This document shows positions 1-10,815 of a stretch of 64,000 nt of DNA, one piece after another (position 1 is the stretch's first letter; the number at the start of each line of letters is the position of its first letter). The translations under genes and the position numbers were made by a program. The DNA lies in the NCBI GenBank assembly GCA_027257055.1, contig JAPVLO010000180.1:1364001-1428000 (forward strand), read 5' to 3'. Source of the DNA: Cephalopachus bancanus. Lineage: Eukaryota > Chordata > Mammalia > Primates > Tarsiidae. The notes below the pieces were generated by a model. That model searched no databases and had not been told where the DNA came from. It saw nothing but the letters and a program-made list of their open reading frames with translations.

Positions 1-751
1 TGCCTGTCTGTGGGTCCTCCAGGGGCTGGGCCTTTGTGTGGCCTCTGTGGGCTCCTTCCGACCTGAAGGACATTGAGAACCTTACACCCCAGGAGTCGAG
101 GCTGGCTCCAGGGTTTGCTGAATGAGGTTCCCTCCCAGGCCAGTCCCTCCATGCCAGTGGGTAGTGACGGCCGGTCTGCCCTGTGCACAGAGGGACTGTG
201 CCCACTGGGAGAAGCCACCCTGCTGTGTGGACGGAGGTGGCCTGGCCTGCCTGGGCTGAGGTTTCAGGGCTGTCCCTTGCCCAGGCCGCCGCTCCCTCCT
301 GGGCTAGGAGGTCCTCCTATGAGCTGGGCCCCAATTCTGCCTTTGTGGGGGCTCAGAACGACTGCAGCTTAGCCGAGTTGGGCCTCCAGCAGGGACATGA
401 GGGCCACATGCCAGCATTGCCTTAGCATTGTAGGCCTGCTGGAGGGACCTGGTCACTGAGCCTGGCACTTGTGTGGGTGTGCAGATTGGGAAGCTGCGAC
501 TCCACAGGAGCCCAGGGTGCATTTGGCCTCCATGGGGTCTCTGGTCCTGGGTGAGGCCCGGCAGAGGTCAGATGCCCAAGCTGTGTTCCCCCTTCAAGGA
601 TCTGAGAGTCTCCTTGGGAGGATAGTGACAGGCATAGGTCGTGCACGGTGCATGCTGAACGGCCGGAGGCTGTGAAGCTGGCCAGGTCGCCAGACTTTAT
701 TTTATTTGTATTTAGCATTTTTATATATTGTTTGTTATTGTTATGTTTTGA
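1..751. other. unique GC-rich sequence, no gene seen
   Basis: I see no repeat family and no convincing exon here. Open frames on both strands are shorter than 100 codons and have no recognisable protein features. From about 690 the sequence turns T-rich, which is the decayed tail side of the antisense Alu that follows. Confidence 0.5.
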
Positions 752-1021
752 TTTTGGGTTTCACTCTGTTGCTCAGGCTAGAATGCAGTGGCACGATCAT
801 AGCTACCCTGCTGGGCTCAGGTGATCCTTCCGCCTCAGCCTCCAGAGTAACTGGGGCTACAGGTGCATGTTACTTCACCCAGCCAATTTTTTGATTTTTT
901 GTAGAGATGAAGTCTCACTATGTTGCCCAGGCTCCTAGACACACGAACTGCTGAGTTCAAGCGATCCTGGCTCAGCCTTTCAAAGTGCTGGGGTTATAGG
1001 CACGAGCCACCGCACCTGGCC
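752..1021 (-). mobile_element. Alu element, J-type, antisense
   Basis: The + strand shows the reverse complement of both Alu arms: the right arm around cactctgttgctcaggct, then a middle T-rich linker with gtagagatgaagtctcac, then the left arm ending in the reverse complement of the 5' Alu start at 1021. It is diverged and lacks the lineage-specific variants seen in younger Alus of this window, so it is probably an old J-type copy. No clear TSD is visible. Confidence 0.9.
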
Positions 1022-1159
1022 AACTGTGAAGTGTAAAGAGAAGTGTGTGTCCTAGAGTCCACATGTGCAGATGTGAAGTGCCCTTGGGGAGGAGCTGGGA
1101 GGAGGCAGGAGCTGGCATCATACGTCAACTGCTTCCCATGGGCACGTCCCATGAGTGCC

Positions 1160-1300
1160 ATGTTGGTAATTCTCATGGCAGCCTCCGGCGACTTGTTTTA
1201 TTCCCATTTAACAGATGATGAACCGAGGCTTAGAATGGGAACTTGCTCACAGTGACACAGCTGTTGGGAAGGGGCTCTCCATAGCCCCCAAATGGAGCCC
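1160..1300 (-). mobile_element. MIR SINE fragment
   Basis: The stretch cccatttaacagatgatgaa followed by cttgctcacagtgacacagc matches the antisense core of mammalian-wide MIR, where consensus reads as a lower-diverged form of the same words. It is an ancient copy shared by all mammals and marks neutral, non-coding background. Confidence 0.75.
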
Positions 1301-2180
1301 AGTGTTCCCAGACAGCATTCAGGGTACACAGCCTGTGCAGAGGAGCGGTGGCGGGACCACAGGACATGGCGGGAGCCTCAATGGAGTGTACGTTGTTGGG
1401 GGGCACAAGGGGACATCATCCAGGAAGCCTAGGCCTGTGGATTAACCGAGATGAATCTGCCTTCCCGCTGGCTCCCTCCGTGTGGTCCTCTCTGGCTGGC
1501 TGTCTGGTTCAGCTTGGGGGCATCATGGACTGGCTTGTTCCCATTTAGCCTGAACAATGAGGATTTAGGAAGAGAGAGAGAGACTCACCTCATCCCTAGC
1601 CTTAAAGCCATGTGCTTTAGTCCAGCGTGGACTGGAGGGACATATCTTCACTGACTGGTATCTCTCATGAAGGGACCTGGCAGATGTGCCTTCAAGGCCA
1701 CTTGAAGTATGGGTGTAGCCATGGGGCGCTGAGCTCAGGTGGTGGTGTGGCTGGAGGTATGCACTCCTCGTGCCCTGGGGTTCTCAGGGCAGTTCTGGAT
1801 TTCAGCTCCTGAGGGGCCCTGTGACCGTGTGGCTCATGATTGAGGATGAGACCTCCTCTTCTGTGACATTCGTTCTCCGGGCCATGTGGGCTAGGTCTTG
1901 TCAGGTTTGTGAGATGCAGCGGTGCGATTCAGGGACTGAATCTGGTGTCAGCTTCCGCAGGGGATTTCCTCTTTGTAGTTTCAAGGTTTCTCCGTCCTCA
2001 TACTCACTCACAGATAAATATAAACCACTTACACCAAAACCTACGCCATTTTTCTGACTGTCTCCAGCACTTGGGAGTCTGAGCCTTGAGGAGGTACCAG
2101 GAGCTGGGACCCGCGGCTTGGCCGATGTCACTTGTCCAGCCCAGCCTCCTGCCTTGGCTCTGGCAGTGTTTATTTATCAA
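1301..2180. other. unique sequence, no gene seen
   Basis: I recognise no repeat and no exon. A small AT-richer patch near 2000-2055 has no identifiable origin. Confidence 0.45.
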
Positions 2181-2308
2181 GAGATGGAGTCTCGCTGTGT
2201 TGGCCGGGCTGGAGTGCAGGGGCTATTCACAGGCACGCTCACAGTTCATGGCAACCCGGACTCCGGGGCTCAAGCTGTCCTCCTGCCTCAGCCTCCCGGG
2301 AGCTGGGG
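2181..2308 (-). mobile_element. monomeric Alu-like (FLAM/J-type) fragment, antisense
   Basis: Reading gatggagtctcgctgtgttg and then a single arm with ggctattcacaggcacgctc, this is one 7SL-derived monomer only. The second word is typical of fossil Alu monomers and of AluJ. It ends abruptly after the cctcccgggagctgggg part, so it is either a free left monomer or a truncated dimer. Confidence 0.7.
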
Positions 2309-2879
2309 AGTGTTGACTGAAATCCCCCCTAGGGCTGGGTGTGTGGTTCGGGTTCCTGGCCTCGCTCTGGTGTGAGAGGTGCTTGTGATCATGTGGACAG
2401 TCATCTCCTGGCTCAGGCTGCGGCTCAGAGCCAGGTGTCAGTGAGGGTGGAGGGCTTGCCTGTGTCTACACTGGAGGCTGCTTTGCGAGGGAGGGAGGGA
2501 TGGGGAGAAGGTTGTGGAAGTGAATTGTCTGCCGAAGCACTCTCTCTGCTGGCATGATGGAGTCCTGACTTCGGCTCTGGGCTGCCTCTGTGGCCTGCCG
2601 AGAGCCCCTCATGGCACAGCCCCTCTTCCCAGAGGCCTGAGTGCGTGGCCTCTACAGGCCATTGGCTGCCCTCGGCTGCCACTTCTCCTTCCCAGCGGCA
2701 TCCTGGCTCCGCGTGTAGCTCCAGGTCTTGCTGCAGAGGGACTCGTCTCTGTACCAGGACTCTCCCAGGCGATGTGTGCTAGCTCCTGGACACATGGACA
2801 TTTCCTCATGGCAGACATGACAGTCCCCGGTGGAGTCGCCGTTTGCCAGAGCGGTGGGACGTTTGACTAGAACACAGAC
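2309..2879. other. unique sequence, no gene seen
   Basis: No repeat or exon is recognised. The longest open frame is 118 codons on the + strand and has the arginine/proline/serine composition that random GC-rich DNA gives. Confidence 0.45.
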
Positions 2880-3212
2880 ATGTGTGCACCTGGTTTACGC
2901 ACATCACCCCCACCCCCCCGCTGCACACACATGCACACACATTGCTACCTGTCACCCCCAGCTACACATGCAGATACACACATCACCCCCAGCCCTTGGC
3001 CACATGTGCACGCACATTCGTAGGTATCACCTGGGCCTCTGCCACACATACACACACTCGTGTACCTGTGTTCATACATGTCACCCAGCCCTCCCTCACA
3101 CATGCACACATTCATACATGTCACCCTAGCCCTCGGCCACACGCAGATGCATGCATGTACATGTGGCACCTTCATACGTGTCACCCCAGCCCTCTGCTGC
3201 GCATGTACGCAC
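2880..3212. repeat. degenerate CA-rich minisatellite
   Basis: A cassette made of a CA-rich part followed by tcaccccagccct recurs at about 2905, 2952, 2977, 3023, 3071, 3111 and 3173. Copies differ by substitutions and length (about 25-60 bp). It keeps frames open on both strands, which explains the histidine/threonine-rich and cysteine-rich open frames here. Confidence 0.8.
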
Positions 3213-4599
3213 CCTCTCTCCTTACATGGGAGGGTGGGTGGGAGGCGCCCAGCACAGTGGCTGTCACGGAGCCCAGAGCTCAGCAAACACTCCTGACTGT
3301 GACGACTGTTACCGTGGCTGTGCTTGGGGGAAAGGCATCCCCACCCTGATGCCCCTTGTGGGATGCGAAAGCCCCAGGGTGCCAGGCCCTCTCTGGCACT
3401 TTTCTGACTCCATTCTTCACACGCAGCACATCTGGTTGGTCCATCCTTGGGATGTGTGCAGCAGCCCAGCGCCTGCCAGGAGGATTGATGTGAGCCTTTA
3501 GAGGGGATGATCGACCATTGGTGTGTGTACGCCAACTTCCATGCCCATGTGCTGTTTATAGCTGCATTATCCCAGTGGCCGGCTCAGCTTGTGCATTTGC
3601 ATATTACGACTTCCCAATTCCACGTGGCATGCCGTGGCTGTAAAGAGCTTCGCAGAGGAGTACAGTCACTACACAGCTGTGCTGCTTCTCCATGGGCGGG
3701 GCAGGTGTGTTCTCACCTCTCAAATGTGCACCCATGTGTGCACACACACACATGCACAGATGTGCACCTCTGACTTTCCGTGCTTCCAGGCAGAGACTCA
3801 CCAGCAGGGAGGGAGCTGCCTGCCAGCTCCAGGGCATCATCACCGTCCCAGAACACGTCCCATGTGGCCCGGCAGCTGCGGCCTCCTTGCCGACAATTAA
3901 AGGGAAAGACTGTCGAGATGTGTGAACCCAGCTTCCGACCTATCGGGGTCACCCCTGCTGGCTCTCCGGCTCAGGCCCTCTGCTGGCCTCTGCCTCAGCA
4001 GACTCCCAATAGAACAGTGGGTTCCCTGGAAATGGTTCCTTCAAGCTGACGTCATCAGAACACCCAGCTGCCCACATCCCACCCTAGTCGACCATCAGGG
4101 AATCTTCTAGGAACCAGTGCTTGAGTTGACCAAGCCACCTTGAGTGGCCAGAGAGAGGGAGATCTCGAGACATGTTTTGGGCCTTGTGACTCTGGGATGG
4201 TCACGGGGAGGCTTCCTGAGGGACGCTCGGGGGATGAAGCGTGCCGGGTTGAAGCCTGCTCTACCCATCTCACGTGAGGGGCCTTACACAGAGGAACCAC
4301 GCAAGGAGTGTGGTGGCCACGGTGGATCCCCAGGATGGGAGAGGACCTGCAGGAAGGGGCGTGGTGGCCTCTTCAGCACGTGTGGTCAGCTCTGCTCTTC
4401 TGACTTCAAGCAAAGCTCGTGGCACAGAGAACACTGGGCTGGGAGCACTCTACCTTCATGGGGGTGGGGGTACCGGCTTCCGGAAGGCAGAGAAATGCCG
4501 TTTTCCCACTGCTGAGTGGGGCTTGAGCCGGTGCTGCAGGCTGTGGACCTCGGGTGGGTCCTGGTCACCTTGGTTTATTTGTACTGGGGCATGTACCCC
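3213..4599. other. unique sequence with a small CA patch
   Basis: Nothing gene-like is supported. A short CA-rich run (3730-3765, with cacacacacacatgcac) resembles the array just upstream but is not tandem. Confidence 0.45.
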
Positions 4600-4652
4600 A
4601 GTCCTCTGTGTGTGTGTGCACATGTGTGCACATACACGTGAGTGTGTGTGAG
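4600..4652. repeat. imperfect (TG)n microsatellite
   Basis: The run contains tgtgtgtgtgcacatgtgtg and then gtgagtgtgtgtgag. Interruptions by CACA and ACAC suggest an old, stable tract. Confidence 0.85.
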
Positions 4653-6318
4653 CCTCGTGAAGGTGTCCTGACCACGTGGCCTCTGATTTTGATTTGGAGC
4701 TTCATCAGCAGAGAATCGGGTGGAAGAACTCTCGTAACCTTTTCAGCAGCTTTACTGAAGAACTTGCTCTGTCTCAGGTGTGCGATTCAGGGACTCCTTT
4801 TGCAGAGGGAGTCGGGGAGGCTGTGGCTGTGCAGAGGGAAGGAGAGGGACAGGATCCCTCTGCCCCAGCCTGTGCTAGTATGTTCTTCCTGTAGAAGGCA
4901 GCCGGTGGGCAGGAAGCTGCTGGTCGGAGCCTGTGGGGGGGGCCGTCCTGTCCCCACTGGGGTCTCCCCCTGGTCGGTGGGCTCTCCAGGGCCTTGATAG
5001 CCACGGTTCCTCCCTGGACATGAAGAGCTCACAGTGTAAGGGACTGTCACCCACAAGCATGTTCATTGGCATGTTGGACCACTCCATTTCTGGGTCTCAC
5101 TAGCAGATAATGGGAAGTGGATCTCTGAGGTCGTGCAGGCAAGTTCCCCTGTGTCCACATGACCGAACGTTATCCCTGGAGCTGGAGTGAGTGGCCTAGG
5201 GACACTCAAGGTCAGCCGTGGAGCCGAGATGGGAAGCTGATCCCCGATGTTGCAGGCCTTCTCAGGGCATTGCCCTGCTGGAATGACCTCCCATGGGCAT
5301 AGGGAGGGGTATCACAGCCGTGGGGGCACCCAGTGTCCCCTCCTCTCCTCATTCTCCCTATGGGCTTAAACCTGGCCCGGAGCTGCTTTTCACTCTCAGG
5401 GAGGACACTGTACCTCCCCAGGGGAGCTTCTGGGGCGGGGAGGGTCTCAGTGAAAGCAGGAAACCCGCTGGACAGATTCTGGGGGAGCCTTGACCCTCCT
5501 GGGTTGACCTTTGATCAGTCCTTACCCTCTCACGACCCCAAGTAGAGCAAGCTCAGCACCAAGCATCCTGCCTGGGTCTTTGCTCGGAAAGTGGCGTCTT
5601 CTGCCTGTCCTTGATGGCGCCAAGTGTGGGACATCAGGCCACACGAAAAACAGCCACACCTGTGCTGAGGCTTCTGGGAAGAAACCACCGTTCAAATCCC
5701 AGTTGCATCCTTCTGGGTATGTGGTGTGTGTGTTTTGAAAGAAAGTTCCAAAAAACTGTATTTTGGGATGAAAAAGCTTTTCAGCTAAGAATTCAAAGAT
5801 TTAGGAGAAAAGTCAGCGAAGAAGTCGCTTGTCCGCAGACACAGGTGCCCATGGGCCATCACATGGGGCTGGCAGGAGGGGCTTCTGCTCCAGGATGGGA
5901 CAGTCCTTCCCTCGACTTGAGGCCGGCGGGAGCTGTCCCGCTGGGGTCCTCCACAGAAGGCCTCTCTCTCAGCCTCTGCCAGCTGGTGTGGAGCAGGAAG
6001 CTGACAGAGGGATGGGGCAGGAGGCTGGGCGCCCCCGTGCCGAGCCCAGGAGTGGAGGGCAGGCACGCAGACACTGCGTCCCAATAGCAGGTGATGCTGC
6101 TGGAGCCCGGGCAGCAGCAAGGCTGGGGTCTCCACCCCGGGGGAACCGGCTGGAGGTTGGGGCTTTCCCTGAGCTTCTACGAGAGGACAGAGTGTTGAGA
6201 CATGATTCTCCAAATGGCCCTGAACTGTGAGGTTGGCATCTCCAGGGACCTGGTGGAGATGCTGGCAGAGGGATGGGTTAATTTAATAGAGGGTTGTTAG
6301 TATGTAGAAAATATAGTT
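4653..6318. other. unique sequence, no gene seen
   Basis: About 1.7 kb with no repeat or exon recognised. Two overlapping open frames of 140-160 codons on opposite strands near 5611-6213 shadow each other and show no domain or splice-site support. Confidence 0.45.
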
Positions 6319-6925
<607 letters not shown>

Positions 6926-7287
6926 CATTTGCACATCAAAAACCCAGCGAACAACAGAGTATGGAAGAGCCTTTGAGGAGACAGATGGGCCTTCAGCCCT
7001 GGCTCTGTGTGGGCCCCTGGGCATGGTCCAGACCACTGCAGACATCTGGGCTATTTTCTCGCCAGGTGGGTCATAGTGACAGTTGTGGAGTTCTGGAGAT
7101 GAAGGAGACCAGAAGACAGCATTCAGGCAGGGTCCAACTCAGGGCTTCAGCCGGGCTGCCCAGGAGGCCCTCCCCACCCTCCACAGCCCAGGGTGGGTAC
7201 GCTGCCCATGGTGGCAGTCACCCGGATGCCATGGTTTCACTCTCTGGAGTGGAGCATGGACGCTGGCAGGGATGTCAGGCCCCATGC

Positions 7288-7352
7288 GGCCACTTCACTT
7301 TACAGATGAGGGAATGGAAACTTGGGGCTTAAGCCACACACTGGTGATTAAT
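7288..7352 (-). mobile_element. MIR SINE fragment
   Basis: The words cactttacagatgagggaat and taagccacacactggtga follow the antisense MIR core. The fragment is short and diverged. Confidence 0.5.
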
Positions 7353-7799
7353 GGAAGGCCGGGCGGGCCTAGGTCTGCCGTAGTGGCTCCCGCACACGTC
7401 TTGTCCCCTGGCGTCTGAGGGAGGACGAGAGCCCACAAAGGAGCCGCAGATAGAGTCCTGTCCTCTGTCCACTGCAGAGGCCTCGGCCAGAGGAGAGGGG
7501 GCCTTGCCACTGCCCAGCCCTCACTTGCTGCCCCCCCTGGGGAGCCTTGCCGAGACCCGAGGGCCAGCACGTGGCCCTTGGAGACGGGCACGTCGGGGGA
7601 CCGTGGCCCTGGTGCCATGGGACACAGCACCCCTCCTGCCAGTAGGGAGGGGAGACGTGGAGGGCAGGTCGGGGTGGGCGGCCTTGATGGCCAGAGGAGG
7701 CTGGTGCAAGGCTCCAGGTGGGGAGGGATGTAGAGCCGGGATGACATGAAGACTGTTCCCAGCCATTGTTGAAGCGGGCTTTGAGTTGAAGCGGGCTCC

Positions 7800-7851
7800 C
7801 GGGATTGTGACAGGGCGTGGGGGGGGATTGTGACAGGGCGTGGGGGGGGTG
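7800..7851. repeat. 26-bp direct tandem duplication
   Basis: Two nearly perfect copies of a unit starting gggattgtgacagggcgtgg and ending in a G-run stand head to tail. Identical copies suggest recent slippage or an unstable G-rich tract. Confidence 0.9.
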
Positions 7852-8219
7852 TGCCTTGTGTGTGTGTGAACTGTGTGACCACTCTGCTAGATCCAAGCGA
7901 CAGGTTCTGTAGGGAAGGATAAGCTTAGGACAGAGGACTAACAGGAACCGCTAGGCAAACAGGGGCCCTTGGGGTGTGATTCCGCTGTGATGGTGTATCT
8001 ATGTGTGAGACTGTCTGGAACAATCAATAGAAATCAGTATGAAAGTTAAAGCTTTCTCGTTTTAGCCTGTCTGGGTTTTCTATCTGTTCTGATGTGAATG
8101 TCTATTACTTTTTAATGATGTCTTGATTTAAACTAAAACAAAAGTATGAAAAAGTTTCTGACCAGCCCCACGGACACTCCCTCACGGAGGGCTTGTACCA
8201 GCCCTGCGCCCTCCTATGG

Positions 8220-8367
8220 GCATGTCCCTTGTGAGGCCGATCGGCCCTGTCCACTCCTGCAGACGTGTCCCTTCCGAGGCTGCCCTGTCCCGCCCATGGA
8301 CGTGTACCTTCTGAGACTGGTCGACCCTGTCCCTTCCCAGGGATGTGTCCCTTCTGAGGCTGGCCGT
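8220..8367. repeat. minisatellite, about 40-bp unit, 4 copies
   Basis: Units start at about 8221, 8264, 8301 and 8344, each with a form of gtgtcccttctgaggctg followed by a form of ccctgtccc. Unit length is 37-43 bp and the copies are diverged. Confidence 0.75.
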
Positions 8368-8492
8368 GGTGGCACCTGGCACCAGTGCTATGACTTTGTG
8401 TTGGCGCTCCTGCCACCAGCTCCATGAGGCTGGGTGTTTCCCCATGTGGAGAAAGGAGACTAGAAGAACATGCAAGTCAGACATGCAGAGGA

Positions 8493-8548
8493 CATTCATT
8501 CATTCATTCATTCATTCAGATATACATTCATTTTTTTGTTCATTCATA
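8493..8548. repeat. (TTCA)n microsatellite
   Basis: Six uninterrupted attc/ttca tetranucleotides (8493-8518) are followed by a decayed extension with cattcatttttttgttcatt. Confidence 0.9.
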
Positions 8549-9356
8549 GATCTGTGTGAAGCTCCTCTGTGGCGGGCAATAGGTGGGCCTTTCAGCAGCC
8601 CTCCCTTAGTTCTGAGCCAAGTCTCTATTTCTAACCAGGGGAGAGCCTCCCTGCCTGGGAGGAGAAGGTGGGCGTGGGTTGAGGGGGGGCCATGAGGCCC
8701 CAGGGACTCTGGAGAGTCCTGTCTGTCATGGCGCTGCAACAACTTTTAAAATAGAAACACCCCAAGCACCCTGAGCGCCATGGCCGTGAGGGGCCTGGCC
8801 CGCTGGCATGTCTGGGAAATAGCAGAGGCAAGAACTGAACCCACATCTTCTTTCTGTCTCCACCGTCTCCACCATGTTCTCCCATGACCCCATCTGGTGG
8901 TGGTCTGGAACCCGGAGTGCTCACCACGCCTGGTGCATACACAGACACACCCAGCAGGTGTTACACAGGCTCCGATCCCCACCCGTGAATAACAGTGGTC
9001 TGGTTTTGCCATGACCCTGCTGGGCCTGAAGCTCGGGGTCTGTCCAGACTGCAGGGCAGTGATTTGGAAAGGGAGGTGACTCAGACAGGGCTGGGCTGCC
9101 GTGGAACCTAGTGCAAAAAAGACTGGGGGGGGGCGGAGAGCCCCGAGCCAGGGAGCGTGCGGGGCTCTTAAGGAGGATCGCACTGTGGGGCAGAGGGGGG
9201 CTGGTGCGCCTGGCTAAGAACGCCTCATCTCCGCTTGCTCTGGATCAGGGTGGCACCCACTCTTTCCAGGCAAGGTGGGCTGAGTCGTACAAAGATTCCT
9301 CTTCCAGCTCCGGCTTCTGTGACACCAGTGTTTATACGTTTATTTTTATTTTCTTT
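8549..9356. other. unique sequence, no gene seen
   Basis: No repeat or exon is recognised. A G-run with gggggggcgg lies near 9124. Confidence 0.45.
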
Positions 9357-9502
9357 TAGAGTCAGGGCCTCGCTCTCCTGCCCAGGCTGGAGCGAGTGGC
9401 GCAGTCACAGCTCACTGCAGCCTCGACCTCCTGGCCTCGAGTGGTCCTGGCCCCCAGCCTCCCAGTAGCTGAGACTACAGAGGACACCGCCGTGCCCGGC
9501 TG
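9357..9502 (-). mobile_element. Alu monomer fragment, antisense
   Basis: A single arm reads ctgcccaggctggagcgagt, then ctcactgcagcctcgacctc, and stops at the 5' Alu end gccgtgcccggctg. The second arm is missing. Upstream tttatttttattttctttta is the remains of its A-tail. Confidence 0.85.
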
Positions 9503-9629
9503 TCAGTTTAGGTAAAATAAGGTATTTCAAAATCAGTGGCTAGCACCATCGTGTCCCATGGCTTTCCCGGTTTAAAAAAGAAAGCAAACGCAGATACTGC
9601 TGGATGAGAGATTCGGTTTCTTCTGGGAG

Positions 9630-9740
9630 CATGTTCTCAGCAGCCATTTATTCCATGTCTCCTGCATGCCCGACACCCTGCTAGGTGCTGTGGGAACATC
9701 CGTGGGAGATGTCAGACCCAGTCCTGCTGCAGGGACACGT
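9630..9740. mobile_element. ancient MIR/L2-like fragment
   Basis: The order of ccatttattccatgtctcc, gacaccctgctaggtgctgt and gggacacgttctctcac follows the well-known mammalian-wide repeat wording about ending sites of size-limited SINE/LINE copies. Family and orientation are uncertain. Confidence 0.4.
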
Positions 9741-9869
9741 TCTCTCACAGGCAGAGGAAGTGGAGAGCCGCAGAAAGGAATGGGAGAAAAGGACAAAAAC
9801 AAAGAGCCAGATTTGGATTTCTGCATGGTGTCAGGATCAGGAGGCAAAGGGCTACAGAGGCTGCTGGGG

Positions 9870-10045
9870 AAAGGACACCTGGGGGGCCGAGGGGTCGCGT
9901 CAGGGGAGTTGGGGTCTCAGTTGAGGAGAGGGACCCCCGGGGGCTCGGGGAGGTTGTGTTGGGTGAGTTAGAGCCTCAGTGGAGGCAAGGGACACCTGGG
10001 GGAGGGAGTGGGTCAGGGGGTGTTGTGTCAGGTGAACTTGGGAAT
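9870..10045. repeat. minisatellite, 57-59-bp unit, 3 copies
   Basis: Units begin at 9870, 9927 and 9986 with forms of aagggacacctggggg. The first two end with forms of cctcagtggagg. The + strand is strongly G-rich. Confidence 0.8.
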
Positions 10046-10699
10046 GTGGCCAGGATTCTTACTTGGAAGGAGACAGATAGACCCGGGCCAGGCCCGTGGC
10101 CAGCTGGGCTGCCCACCGTACTTTGGGTGAAATGGCTTGGCGTCCCCGTTTCACCATCACTGGTTACACTTGTGTGGGTGGCCCGGCCTCCCCTCTGACC
10201 ACCCCTCCCCTGGCCTCCTCTCTCGCCGCCCCTCCCCCGGCCGTCTCAGCCTGCCCCTCTGCCTCGGGGGGCAAAGACGAGAAGGTTAAACTCATCTGTC
10301 TGGGGAGGAGATGCGGGGGAGGAGGCCGCTGGCCATGGGGGAGGCTGAGGAGAGACTTCGGAGGGCGGTGTCTTCCAGGCGTCTCCGTGGCAGCTGCCTG
10401 CGGACACCAAAGCCCTGTCACCAGGCGCATCCATGGCAACAGAAGCTGGCTGGGTGGTGGGCACGGTCTCCTTCCCGGCCTCTTCCTCCTCTCTCCGCGC
10501 CCTCGGCCTCCCTGGGGTGCTTTTAGCCACGTGTGACCTTCCTCCCACAATGCCCTCTCGTGAGTTCCGACTGTGACTGCCACACCAGCTCTTGACCAGC
10601 CCCCACTGTCTCGCAGTCTCTGCGTCCACGCACACATGCCCTGGCCCCAGCAGCTCTTCTTTTCCTGAACGTGATGTGCCATTTCATGCCCCTCCTGGT
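10046..10699. other. GC-rich unique sequence
   Basis: A pyrimidine-rich stretch (10185-10265) precedes a moderately CpG-bearing part (10290-10470). No start, splice or protein feature is convincing; opposite-strand frames of 130-172 codons simply mirror each other. Confidence 0.4.
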
Positions 10700-10815
10700 T
10701 TTTCTCATCATAGCCCCTCCATCCGCATGTTCTCCACTCATCTGAATCCTGCTCATCCTTCAGTGTTCAGCATTCTTGCCTCCTACTCCGAGAAGCCTTC
10801 CAGTATCACTCCTCT
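10700..10815 (+). mobile_element. L2 LINE fragment
   Basis: The phrase ctactccgagaagccttcca, preceded by gctcatccttcagtgttcag, matches the conserved 3' part of L2. The copy is old and short. Confidence 0.5.

Larger units (their letters stand above)
6926..8219. other. mostly unique sequence
   Basis: Apart from the MIR and the short duplication listed separately, nothing is identified. The part from about 7975 to 8155 is clearly more AT-rich than its surroundings and is not assigned to any family. Antisense open frames of 175-195 codons (7295-7896) overlap a MIR and are judged non-coding. Confidence 0.4.

Noticed and set aside
2181..2308. functional 7SL or small RNA gene
   Set aside because: It is one diverged monomer with Alu-type wording and a truncated end, lacking the rest of 7SL.
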